NCBI RefSeq assembly: GCF_020085105.1
Contig: NC_058053.1
Span: 18,126,388 to 18,190,387, forward strand
DNA length: 64,000 nucleotides
Source of the DNA: Siniperca chuatsi
Taxonomy: Eukaryota > Chordata > Actinopteri > Centrarchiformes > Sinipercidae
Direction of reading: 5' to 3'
The position numbers and the translations under genes are program-made. Under the pieces are notes generated by a model. That model did no database searches. It saw only the letters and a program-made list of their open reading frames with translations, and was not told where the DNA came from. Of this stretch, positions 1 through 17,916 are shown piece after piece (the stretch's first letter is position 1; each line of letters begins with the position of its first letter).

Positions 1-5052
<5,052 letters not shown>

Positions 5053-6860
5053 GGCGGACAGAAGCACAGACAGAGAGGATAAAAGAGAATAACAGAGGGA
5101 GAGGAGAAAAAGAAAGAAGTGAAGTGAAAGCATTAGGAGAGCGCTGGAGAAGTGGAACAGTCAAGAAAAAAACAAAACAGCAAAGGGTCCAGGACTCAAA
5201 CGCTCATAAAGGAACAGAGACCATCTCTCTCACTTCTTCTTTCCCCCTGAGATACCCCTGTTCAGATCCCTTCTCCTGTCCAGAACAGCCAGTCATGCCT
5301 TACACAATCATCTACATGTGCTCCCTTCTGCCCCCAAAGCATCTAGTCTTGACCAAGCACTGCTGCTTATTGCTGTATATGAAAAACGTGTGTTGTATGT
5401 AACTTACTGAACCTACCGAATAAGCACACGGTGTGACTCCTGATGTGTCCATCTTCGTCTCTGTGATTCATGTACATACAGAGTCATATCTGCATGTAGT
5501 TACAGCTGACGGAGACCATTTCTAAGGCATTAGATGAGGCACTGATCAATAATGTAGAGACATTCCCTTTATAAGCAACCAAGCTTAACCCAGGTCTGAA
5601 GCACATGATGATGCTGAGATTCATCCTCTTATAAATAGTTGTGTACAGAGGTGGAAAGTGACTAGTTCTTGTACTACTCTTCTTACTCAAGTCATTGATG
5701 CAGAATGATTATCACTTGTGAGGAAAATTACTTTTTTAACCATTTTTATATCAATCGCCAGTTGTTTCTTTAGCACCGTCATCAGTACTTTGGTTTTCGA
5801 ACCAAAAACCTGCAAAATGAATGACATTCCCATCAGCCTCAGCTGTACTTTATGTGTAGTACTAATTAGCAAATGCTAGCATGCTAACAGGCTAAAGTAA
5901 GATTGTGAACACGGCAAACATTATACCTGTCAATACCTCTTAGCAATTAGCTCAAAGCTCCACTGTGTGTATGTACAGCCTCACAGAGCCACTAGCATGG
6001 CCATACACTCATGGCCATTAGTGTTGTTGCTTGATAAATGATTAAATCAGTTAATTGAAAGCAAAATTGATGGAAATTTATTTTCTGTTGATCAACTAAC
6101 CGATTAACCAACTCTCAGCACTTAAAAATAGTACAAGTTCTTGAAAAATGTACTTGCAGTGACAAGAGTACTTGTTACTTTCTACCTCTGGTTGTCAAAA
6201 GAAAAAAAAAATCGAGACAGATTACACAATTTAGACAAGCTTCAATGTAAATTAACATAACACTGTATCAGTGTGATAATAGAAACTGCATGGTATTAGA
6301 GAAAACAGGTAGAAGAACAAAAGGTTATGTAAAGCACTGATAATGACATGACTTTAAACTCAGAAGAGAAATTTTAAGTGCATTCCCAGGAACCCTGAGA
6401 CGGGGGCTGTGTGTTATAGAGTGAGTCAGCACTGAGGCGAGCTGCCTTCATCTCAGGGGGAGCCTAATAATGAGCCAGTGACAGTCACCTTGTCCCTGTC
6501 GCCCGGGGCTCTGCGATCCACCATCCTGTGATGAGTCACGCAATTCACAAAAAACAATTCTCAAACCCTGTACTACCATTTTTTCATGTGGAATGCCAAT
6601 TTTGTCTGCTTGTCCTTGGCAATTCTCTGCTCTGAACTCCCAGAGCAAAACAGTTTCACACTGCACAATTATAGTAAAAATACATGGTGATCACTGTACA
6701 GCATACTTTAGATGAGAGGCTCGTGCAATACCTGATTACTGAAGAAACTCTTGATGTACAGCATGTACTTTCTCTGTTGTGTCTAGTTTCCAAGCATCAA
6801 ACTCACTGTATCCAAGTCTATTTTGTCCTAAATGTGTTTCAGGAATATTTTGAAATAAAC
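5053..6860 (+). other. sytl5: Probable sytl5 3' UTR and downstream flank
   Basis: After the sytl5 stop there is no further coding sequence. An AATAAA at 6854-6859 could be the polyadenylation signal, but it sits inside a dispersed repeat copy (see 6700-7830), so an earlier end is possible. The ORF beginning at 5007 overlaps the last exon in another frame and is not credible. Confidence 0.4.
5646..6189. mobile_element. hAT-like non-autonomous element with an inner insertion
   Basis: The left end reads CAGAGGTGGAAAGTGACTAG and the right end reads ACTTTCTACCTCTG, which are inverted relative to each other (CAGAGGT followed by GGAAAG or AGAAAG). The middle (about 5870-6010) contains a second, different dispersed motif (GCTAACAGGCTAAAGTAAGAT ... 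CCTCACAGAGCCACTAGCATGG) and then a stretch with GATTAATC-like palindromes. I read this as one short DNA element carrying other repeat pieces. The family name is inferred from end sequence only. Confidence 0.5.
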
Positions 6861-7830
6861 ACATCTTTCCATAGACTGACTGCTTGCCTTTTTTCTTGGA
6901 GAATATTTCCATTATTAAACTATTTATATGACTGATTAAGTGCTGTCTTTGTTAGTGTACAGCTAGAAAACTAGTTTGTGCTTTTTGACTGTAGACTTAT
7001 GACTATACTACCAAAAAATTCATCTTTTCTCTAAAGTCTTTTTTTGTCCAAAAAGTCCTAAACATATCTAAGTAATTGTTGTTATGTAGGACATACAAAA
7101 ATACGAAATGCTTTTTTGCAATAAAAAAGCAGAATGTTCTATCCAATCCAAAACCTTGATGCAACAATACACCCGGGCCTGAATGGGGAAACTGATTTCA
7201 GACACTTTGTGTGAAACATTTATTTCCATAACTGTGCTTACCTTATTTTCTGTTTTTGATGTATTGTTTTTTTTTTTCTCTAAATGTTTTGCTGTGTGAG
7301 TTTTGGGGAAGTACTTTCTAAATGACACTCATTATCTTGTCAATCACCTGTTGTCCCAATTATTCACTCAGGAAACACCTGTGAATGAATGCATAAAAAG
7401 GTCCGGTTCAGATGTTATCTCCTGATTTTGTACCCTTGCTGAAGAACTGCCAAGGTTGTTTTTTTTTTTTATTGTTTCATGAACAAGCCATGTACCCAAT
7501 ATTTGATCAAAAATCCACATTACATCATGCTTCTCATTCCCACAGATGTCCACTGCTAGCTAGCTTACAGCTAACATCTGTACAGTTAGTATATTGGCTG
7601 TTTTGGGCGGATGAACAAACAGTCCAACAGTACTGTTACGAGCTGCAAGGCGAAGATTTGCTTTGCTTTCTGTCTAACACACCTTTAGTGTGTGTTCCAG
7701 CCTTTATGTTAAGCTAAGTTATTTCCCAAAATGTTGAACTATTACTTTAAAGTTGCTATTGTGTTATTATGTTAAACAAGTTGTTTGTACTAGAAAATGT
7801 TGAAATAATCATTAATAGTCAACAACATTT
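6690..7830. repeat. Long dispersed repeat, copy A
   Basis: This stretch shares recognisable blocks with 9430-10615: GTGCAATACCTGATTACTGAAG then AGTTTCCAAGCATCAAACTCACT and AGGAATATTTTGAAATAAACACAT; further on GTTTGTGCTTTTTGACTGTAGA; and near the end AGTTGTTTGTACTAGAAAATG. The blocks keep the same order and orientation in both copies. Between them sequence similarity is weak. A piece at about 7545-7750 also resembles the family at 18125-18680 (TTTCCCAAAATGTTGAACTATT). No transposase ORF is visible. Confidence 0.55.
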
Positions 7831-8388
7831 TTGTTGTTTTAAGCAAAGAAACTGTTGAGAACTCAATTGTAGACAAACATAATTGATAAAGATGGAGATT
7901 TTTGCAGTCCATCCTTTCCCCATTCTTCAGTTTCTCTCTTGACTTGTCCTCAGACGATCACGCATGTCTCTCACACTCACATTGACAAACTGAAGATCAC
8001 TTCCTCAATGAAAGACATATTTAATCAGTGTCATGTGAATTCAGACGTACAGCGTACTAACAGAGCAGTCCTATCACTGTCCTGTCCTGTACACAAAACA
8101 CACACACAGTACTCAGTGTCAGAATACATCATTATTAGAGACGTGAGACATAAATATTAGACAGGTGAAGAGTTTTCCAGTTCATACAGTAAAAATACTT
8201 TTTGTACAAAATAGTAAAACATATTTCTGCTTTGAAAATATTAATAATAATAATAAAACATTCAGATAGACAAGACACAGGAATCAATATGATTGTAATG
8301 TACTGTAGGACCCACTCCATTTAGTAACCTCTTAATAAATCTGCTTGCTTCAGATCAGTGCCATGACTGACATCTCGATCTTTGATGG

Positions 8389-8394
<6 letters not shown>

Positions 8395-8421
<27 letters not shown>

Positions 8422-8456
8422 GGACGCACTCACACACGGACGCACTCACACCTTCT
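8395..8456. repeat. CA microsatellite and short tandem repeat
   Basis: A (CA)n run at about 8395-8421 is followed by two copies of a 17-bp unit reading ACACGGACGCACTCACA. It lies just beyond the srpx 3' end. Confidence 0.85.
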
Positions 8457-8581
8457 GGATACAGGACTGAATGAGTTCAGGTAGGAGTGTGTGTGTTAGA
8501 AACAGAAGATCTGACTAGGTCTTGTCTGCTGTGACTGAGGAGGAAAAGGATCAAAGATGGCTGAGAGTTTGTGGAAGTGTT

Positions 8582-11500
8582 TTATGATTGGCAGGTCTGG
8601 CCCGCTTCCTGCTGCAGCACCATCTCATCCTTGCGGAGGGGGAAGGTGTCGATGGTGGTGAATAATTCAGCCGCTGTGATCGGGAACGGGTAGCGCTGCT
8701 TGTCCATGCCCTGCTTGTCTACCAGCACCATTTGGAAAGACCTTTGAGGAATCCGGAGCAGTAACCTAGGAAACGCACATCCGCTCAGTAAGCAGCTGGA
8801 GCGAGCCAAAGACACATTTTGAAAGTGTGTGTGTGTGTGTGTGTGAATACCTGATCTGCAGGGCCAGTGCTGGAGGGAGCAGCCTGTGTCGAATTCGGCC
8901 AATCTGTGCTGGGTAAGTCCCAACCAGCTCAATTACTGTCACGTGCCTCAGGTCCAGTCCACACTGAGCGTGCTGTTCCCACAAAGAGAGAGAGAAGGAT
9001 ATAAAACTCTGTTGAACCAAAAATGGCATAGATAGCACCCGGGGCTGCAACTAACCATTAAAAAATGTGTTTTGCTTATTGTTACTTTCCTTGGATGTTT
9101 GAACTTCACTGTACAAAATGATGTGTGTGCAGAGTTTGACACTAGAAGGCTGTTTTCACATTCATCTGCTGAAGGGGGAAAGTTTCACTGTGCTCACCTT
9201 TATATCTGAGTTTAAGACGTGAACATATGAGCAGGATTTTCTAACATCACAACTAGTTGGGAAGCCAGTCGTGGTCCAGTATGAAATTTACACAAATGTG
9301 ATTTGGAAACTTGAACCTCCAGTGCACAAACTAGACCAGGAGACATCTAGGAGACATCTGCTGATTATTTTGTAGATGAATTGTTTATATAAATGCCTGA
9401 CATTAGAGAAAAATGCCCGTTAGAATTTCCCAGACTCGTGTAATACCTGATTACTGAAGAAACTCTGTACAGCATGTACAGTACTACCTCTGTTGTGTCT
9501 GGTTTCCAAGTATCAAACTCACTATACTCAAACCTACTTTGTGCTACAGGAATATTTTAAAATAAACACATTTTTCTATAGACTGACTGACTGCTTTCTT
9601 TCTGTTGGAGAATATTTCCATTATTGAACCATTTCTATGGAGCGCCCAGGTGGCCTCAGGGTTAAGGCACTGACCATAAACCACACGAGTCTGAGACCTT
9701 TCTTGCATTTTATTCCCCATCTCTCTATCCCCCTTATTTCCTGTCAACTCTCTACTGTTAGCTATCCAAAAAAGTACGATGTACAGCAGTGGTTTCCGAC
9801 CTCTTTATTCTGACGTACTCCCACAGCTCACCCATTTTGTTCTAAATGTTAAAATTTTGACTGATTTTAAACTGGATGTTATTTAACACTAATAATTATA
9901 TAAAAGTGTATTTTGTTACAATAATTTTTCATACAAGATATAGGTGTCCTGAAATTGCTCATGTTTAAACTTTTAGTCTTTTTTTCAGTAGGTTTGGTCA
10001 AGTTTGCATTTGTAGTTTTCACACACACTCACGTGGTGTTCAGGTGTAATAGCTAACTCAGGTTGCTGGAAGGTGGTGTCCTATCCAGTCAGCCTGTTGT
10101 AGCTGGTAGTTCATTGGTTGTTGTGGTACTAAAGATCAGCTTCACACCAATGTCTAATCCTACTTGTGTGTTTATTTTCCTTCTAAACAAATTAATTTGA
10201 ATATATATCATGATATCAATTTTTTTATTAGCTGAGCTGCTCTATAATATTTCCAGAAGTACCCCCTGGGGTACCCTGGTTATGAGTCACTGATGTAAAG
10301 CTACAACCACAATTTGTGCTTTTTGACTGCAGATTTAGAGTCTATTGTGCCCAAAGGGGAAATTTGTTTCCACAGTGTGCTCAGCATAAAAAAAATCTTA
10401 TTAAAGTTATTTGGTTTATAACTAAGCCCAAAAAGTTGTATTTTCTTAAAACAAAAGAAAATCTAATCGGCCACTGCAGCAAGATTATTTCAGACTGTTT
10501 GCAGTAAATAAGTGACGGCATATTGAAAAAAACAAATTGCCTCAATAACTGCAAGACATTTGATTCTAGAAATGCTTCAAAGTTGTTTGTATTAGAAACA
10601 GGTTGAAGTAATCTTATTTATTAAATTTAAGGAAATAGAATTAAATCGTATAAAATGAGTATTGTTTCAAACTGTCTGAGGTGACGTCTTCACATTTCTT
10701 GTTTTGTCCAAACAACAGTCCAAAACCCAAAGTTATTAAATTACAATCCTATAAAACAGCAAATCCTCACAATGGAGGAGCAAGAACCAGAGAATATTTG
10801 GCATTTTTGCTTAGAAAAAGACTGAAACGATTAATCAGTTACCAAAATAATTGATAATTCATTTTCTGTTCTGACTTATCGATTAATCGACTAATCAATT
10901 CAACAAGTCTCTATAACTACCTGGCAGATTTCAGGACTTGTTTATAAACTGACTGTCTTCTAACATGATCTTGTCTTTCAGCTGATGACCCAGTCACTTT
11001 GAAAGGTCAGGTTTTTAAAGACAGCTCTGACATAATGGTATCTGACGAGCCACGGAAATATCCAGCCCCAGAACAGCCTTATCAAAGCTGGTGTCAGCAT
11101 CATCTGTTCATCGCCTTGGCATTTTCTGTTATTTGTCTCACTTCTTTGTCCTCTTAGGCAGCAAAGCGAGAAAGAAAACTTCTTCCCTCCGTCTCAGTCG
11201 CCTCAGATACCACTCATGTTCTCCCTGTGAGTTGTGCCCCACCTGTAAGTTGGTCATCTGGAAGCGGTAATTATGATTGGCAGCCGTTGGGGCCGAGATA
11301 ATGAGGAGCCGTCGTTTCTCATAGAACTGGTCCAGCAGTGCAGCAGCCGTACGCACTCCCACGTTAATGTTCATGGCTGTGATGACAATGAATGTACAAT
11401 TAAGTGATACGGCAAGACATGATACACAGTACAAGATTTAATGCTAAACCATATTACAGTGAGATGCTGCATAATTGGATTCTTTAGGGCTGTTGAGCAG

Positions 11501-14500
11501 ATGGAATCAAATAAGAAGCTCGTGCACCATCGAAGTGTATTCAACAGTGATCCTGCTCATGGCCTGTTGCACAAGAGCTGCAACACAATCTCTCCCATCT
11601 GCTTCTTTTTCATGTCTCACAGATACAGACATTCAATAGAGTTTTCTAATCGATGGATAGCAGGGGGGGCCATTTTCTCCTCCACTGAGCTTCTCACATG
11701 GAACCAGTTTAGGACAGGTAGGCAAACTTTACATAAGACTGTTGTGTTTATTGCCACTATGGCACAAGACAGTACAAAGCAAATAAAAAATAAATGAGAG
11801 TCTGAGATCGGAGAAGATACTGAGAATGAAACATAGAAACTGTTGCCAGAATTGACTGACATTAAGTAGTCCATTCAGAGCCTCAAACATGCCCAATCAG
11901 CATAAAAGTAGCCCAATTTTTTAATTTTCTGTCGGACGTGGGGTTTCTTTGTATACTCAACTCCCCATTATGATCTGTGGCTAGGACTAGTACTAGTATT
12001 AGTAATACTAGTCCTAAAATGATCCTCTGCTCACCTGTTTTTATTAGTAAAATTAGGCAAACCTAAATCCACGGTTACAATAATTCAAAACTCTTCACTT
12101 ATATGAACAGAATGTACACATTTCAAGGCTTTTATCACAGAGCTGACCAAATAACAATTTGAAAAGGGAAAAAAACATTTCAGCCCAGATAATAATAATA
12201 ATAATAATAAACTTAATTTCTATAGCGCCTTTACAAACCATAGTTAGAAGGTGTTCACAAAATACAATACCATACAGATAAAACAAAAAAAATAGCATTA
12301 AAACGTGCAAATAGTTAAACAACAAAATATACAGAACAAAATCAAAACATTTGAATAGGCAGAAAAATATTATACAAATGCCAGTCTGTACAGGTAAGTT
12401 TTTAAAAGCTTTTTAAAGTAAGTTACTGACTCAGCTGATCTGATGCTGACGGGGAGTTTGTTCCACAGCGTTGGAGCTAAAACAGTAAAAGCATGATCCC
12501 CTTTGGTTTTAAGCCTGGACTGTGGAACTTTTAACAGCATTTGATTTAAGATGTAATAAACTTAAATGTCATTCGGTTTTGTTTTTTCATATCAGTCACT
12601 GTATGTTGAGCCTACTCAATCTCAATGATACCAACTGGAGAGGAGGAGGGGCAGACTCACTGGCAGTGGTTCACTCATTGTCTTGGGTCCATAAACCAAA
12701 GAAACATAAAAATTTATGTTGTGTCATAAAGGATCGCTGTTATTACGATTCCATCTACTCTTATTATCTACTCACCTTTTATTGTTTTTATGATTTTCTC
12801 CTTTTGGCTTTTTTGTTTGTTGTTTATTATATTCCTGCAGCTGCATTGTTAAGTTCATTTTTGAACTGCTAGGAGCAATTAAAAATAAATAAATAATACG
12901 TTTAAATAACAAAAGATTGTTGTGTTTGTGTAAGTGTGTGTGTGTTTATCTGCATGCAGTACGTACGTGCACAGGTTGTGTCTGTGCCAGACCAGGTGAG
13001 TCCATACTGACACACTCTGGCAGCGCTGCCCTGCAGCTCGTAGCCACCGGTGCAAGTGAAATCGCAAGTGGCCCCGTAGTTGTCTCCATCACTGTCACAC
13101 TTCATGTAACCGTTGTCTGGGGGAAACAGTGGGCTGCAGCGGCGCACTACACAGACAGAGAGGCGCATTAGACACAAAATGTTGGGAAACATGACAGTTC
13201 AGTGAAGTGGCATTAAAGGAATGAAAAAAGACAGAGGAAGACAAATTGTTGTTGGAAGAATTAAATAGTTTTAGCCATGCTAAAACAGATATCAAATGGT
13301 ACTGTTTTATTTTAAGGGTCCATAATTTCCAAATAATTTCCTACAAAAAGTTTCCTTAAAAAAACTATGTAATTTGGTACTAATTATAGGGAAATTATAG
13401 GAGTTTCCATGAGAGAAATGTTCATTTAAACCCAAGTAAATGATAATTTATTACTGAAAATTTTATTCCCAATGTATGTTGAATTGTACTCTTGCCTGCA
13501 GCCAATTATCATTTTGGCAAGTTCAACTGACCTGCTGTGCACTGATTAAAAGACACATAGGTTACACTAGCAATTAATTTGATATAATTAGAAGTGTAAC
13601 AATTTAATACAGTTTCTATTAGTACCATTATTAGTAGCACATATCATAGCACTTTTCAGGAGACTTCTTGGAAATAACCCATAAAATAAAGTGTTACTGA
13701 AAATCCTACTCCACACATATTACCAAAAAGCTGCTTTTAGTAGCTCACCTCGCACTCTGACAGTGAAGCGACAGGATCCTTTGTTCCCTGCACGGTCAAA
13801 CACAGTGTAGGACATCTTATGGAGCCCCTCTGGAAAGTCTGATTTTGAAGGTTTCCCTTTCAGGATAACACTGCAAAAGACAGGCTTTGTTTTAATCTTC
13901 CACTGTGATCTTCCTGTTCAGAGAGGGATAACCAACAGGACTAAAACAGACTAAGTGCACTGAAGCAAAATGGGAGAAAAGCTAAAAAGGGTGGTGGAGA
14001 TGAGACTGACTCTGTAAGGATGCCATCTGCAGTGTCTACACCCTCTGGTGTGTCCCAGGTCACCCTCGCTGTCAGTTTTCCCGGTTCTGCCCACTTATCC
14101 TTCAGATTGGGACACTTGATTTTTGGAGGATCAATATCTACAGAGAGAGAGAAAGAAAACTTTAACAAATGGAGAACAAAAGACAAAGCTAATCTCTAAA
14201 TCACATCACATCGTCCACATTTAAATGTATATACTGTATTAATACATAGGCCACAAATGAAGAATTGGAAATGGAAATCTATTGGCCAGAACAGGAAGCG
14301 TATCAATGGACTGTTCACTAGTCTCCTCTTGCAGTTTCCAATGATAATGGTGGCAGATTTACCACTTAAATTTCTAGTAATTTTTGAAACAATGAGTCCT
14401 TGATTTCAGACAGAGGTAGACAAAAGCAGCTTCTCATTTCTAGCCAGTGACTGTCAATTCTGCTGGCTGAAATGACAACCATCACTGGCACTGGCTAGCC

Positions 14501-17500
14501 AGCTAATTAGCTCCATGTGTTGGTTGAAAATGGTGACAGCAGCTGACTTTTCATTGTTTCCAGTGGACTCATTTTAAAACAAGAATCTTGAAAAGGGGAA
14601 TCTTAAATATGCACATGATGGCTACAGACATGATATAATGCTAAAAGGCTGAGGCTAAAGTTACATGTCCCAGACAAAAACTCAGCGTCCTCACCAGTTG
14701 ATGATTAGAAGAAATGGAAATAAAGAAACAGCATAATCTGTGTACTGAGGTGTAGAGCTAGTCATGTAAAATCAGACTGTAACACAACCCTGTTTGGCTG
14801 CTTAGCTTTTATACTTGTTTGTATGTTCAAACAGTACGTTTTCACTTTTAAAGTTACAAGAGAAAAGACTTTTAGAATGAGGACTAACCCATGAGTTCAG
14901 CAAACATAACGGTATCCCCAAATACAATAAAGACAGAGCTGCTAAGGTTAGCCTAAATGCTGATAGCATCACAACCTGCTTCAGTGAGGAAATATTACAC
15001 AGTGGATGTGCTAGTCCTGTAACCCCACAAACTAGTTAATGAAATGCTCCTTTGCCTTGGAAGGGTTACTACTGTAGGCTGTATGCGAGATAGCCAGACA
15101 TGCTAACAACTGCAGCTTACATTAGAGCAGATAAAAAAACTGTTTAATCAATTCTTGGGTTTTGGATTTGGAAAGGCAAAAAACAGACACCACCCTCCAC
15201 CTCTCTCTCTTACTACAGCCCCAAGCACATCACTTCAACATGCAAAGCTCCCTCCACACTGCAGCACTGTGGCACTATTTTCCAACAAAAACACCTCATT
15301 CTCCGATAGTATTCAAAGTCTAATGATCAAGCAGGACAGAGACACTGTGAGATGGCTTGATGTGAAATTTTTTTACAAGTGATCTGGCCAAAGACTTGGT
15401 TTCAAGAGTCAAAACACATTTTTAAGGTGACACCAAAAAAGAAACAGACGCAATGTCACCTCACAAACAACATTGTTAGGACGTGATGGCTGTGGTGCAG
15501 TGAGATCTGATGAGTCTGTGCACAAACAAACCCTGTGGTTGTTCACTGTTACCAAGGTCACCTCAGTGCAGGTCTTATAGCTTCTGGTCATGAGAGACAA
15601 ACCACAGAATGTGTTTGTGTGTGTGTCTGTGTATATGTAGATGTCTAGAGGCCTGTTTTTTCCAAACATCCATCACATAACCTTGTATTAGGAGGAATAC
15701 TGTTTGTCGTAGAGTAGTCTGCAGCTGACATTATGCCTTAAGTAAGTAATTACCTGTTACATGAATTTTTACTATATGCAGCTCAGTAGTCTGTTGTCCT
15801 CTGTGGGAGATGAAATTGTGCACAAAAGAACAACACATACAGTCTTACCAACACAGGTGGGGACTCCGGCGCTCCACGCCTTGCTGTGCTGGCAGGTTGC
15901 CATCTTCTGGCCCTTCAGACTGAATCCAGGGGAGCAGAAAAACTCACAGCGAGAATTGAAGTAGGAGCCATCCGAACACTTGTAGCCGCCGTTAACGGGC
16001 ATGTTCAGCTTGGGACAGCGAATCTCTGTCAGAGAAACAGCTCAGTGTTGATGGAAGATTAAAGAATGATTTGCTTAATTTGGTTCAGGTACATGCAATA
16101 ACATATATCATATAGCCATTTTTTGGCATATCCAGATTGTATCCAGATTGATTTTAGAAAGTCTGGATAGCAAAAAAACACATGAAATGTGATTTTTGCA
16201 AATTGAATCCAACCCGCATTTGGAGGTGGTTTGAAATGCGATTCCAATCGGATTTCTACAGATTCGTCTCAGTCCGCTCTGGCCGCTCAAATCGGATTTC
16301 AAAGTGTCTTTTGTGTCACTCACAATGTGACACAACAACAACGTCAAATCCAGAGTGATGGAAGTACATCAGAGCAGCTGAGCCAAGTCCCCAGGAAGTG
16401 CTCCGGGCTTTGAAGCCAATTTGACATAGTGGCCAAATCGTTGAATTACAACTGTTGGGTCCGTCACATGAGGCACACTAGCCCCAAAAGACTTTTTCCC
16501 ATAGACTTACATTGTGAAAGAACTGGCTGTAAAACAGTATATACATTTTTTTGAGCTTCACAACCCCTGCAAAATAATTCATTTCATGATCAGAATTTCT
16601 GATTTGAGAAACAAATCTGATTTGCCTGCAGTCTGAACAAAGCCTATGAATGCCTTCAAAGTGAAAGTGTGCACTGTTATCCCTATTTTTTTAGAAATTA
16701 TCTAATTTCTGGACTCTCTATAACGACCAGCTTTTCACCCCGCATTTGAGTGTGGCCATTCAGAGCAGCTATAAACACTTGTTTTCCGACAACGTACAAA
16801 CTACCTTTTTTCGAGCATAACCCCACCTTAATGGCAGTAGTAGTAGTAATGGCAGTAATTTTCCATTATTATCCTGTGTGGAGTTATTTAGTGTCTCATG
16901 GTGTGAATACTGTTTTCAAAGAGGCTTTCACACCCTGCCAAGAATAGACTTCAGGGAGAATAAACTGATCCATGTAATTGTTTACAAATTTGTTGTATGA
17001 ACATGAACCAATTTTCAAAATCCTGAACATCAGCTACAGGCAGTTTTATTTAATTAAAAATGTAAGATTTGGATGGAGAATATCAATAACAAAAAAACAA
17101 ACTCCCTCCCTTGATGAAGATGAGAACCGCATGAGATGTGATTCAAAGTTGTGGAAACTGTGTGCAGACCTGCTGTTTCTTGGGCCAAGAATGAACTTGT
17201 CCAAAAAGATAAGAACTATTATCAGGAATCAACATGAGGCAGTATGTAGGTGCGTGGATGTGTGCATACTGTATATGCATGTGTGTATGTTAATACATTT
17301 TCGGTTCTTACCTCGGCAGGCGTAGTTAGAGGACCAGTGTTTGCTGGCCATACACACCACCTCTGAGCTCAGGGCCTCGTATCCCTGCTTGCAGCGTATT
17401 TTACAGCGAGTCCCCATCACATTCCTGTAGTGCTCTCCTCTGGGAGTGCGACAGCTCACGTCACCATGTTTTACCTTAATTGGAGCGCACCACGGTGTCC

Positions 17501-17840
17501 CTACAAATGGAGGAAAGATAGCTGCACTGACCTTTCCTTCTCTGCATCAAGGCAATTATATGTTTTTTATGGTGCAGCCTTGGAGCAGGAGAGACTCGTA
17601 ATAATGTTAGTAATCAATAATAAGTACTTACCTGAAGACTATAAAAGCTTAGAAAGACTTCCTTTAAAAGTGTGAAAATGTGAAAACCCGCCCATCATCT
17701 GAGTTCAGACAGATACGGTGGATTTCTCATTACCTTATCTGCGACTTCCCATAATCCAACAGTGTCTCGTGAGGCAAAGAAGATAGTCTCACTTGAGGAA
17801 AAGACAGATAATGATGTGTAGAGAACACTTGAGTTTCAGG

Positions 17841-17916
<76 letters not shown>

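Larger units (their letters stand above)
9430..10615. repeat. Long dispersed repeat, copy B, broken by two insertions
   Basis: Homologous to 6690-7830 in the same orientation. The first block (9433-9635) matches 6720-6900 closely. The next block (TTTGTGCTTTTTGACTGCAGA) only starts at about 10313, because a SINE remnant (9641-9778) and a 506-bp hAT-like element (9787-10292) lie between. A last shared block, AGTTGTTTGTATTAGAAACAG, is at about 10582. It lies in the srpx intron between its exons 8 and 9. Confidence 0.55.

Noticed and set aside
12522-12872. 116-codon + strand ORF
   Set aside because: Lies in an srpx intron across a retroelement-like repeat; hydrophobic low-complexity end, no homologous features.
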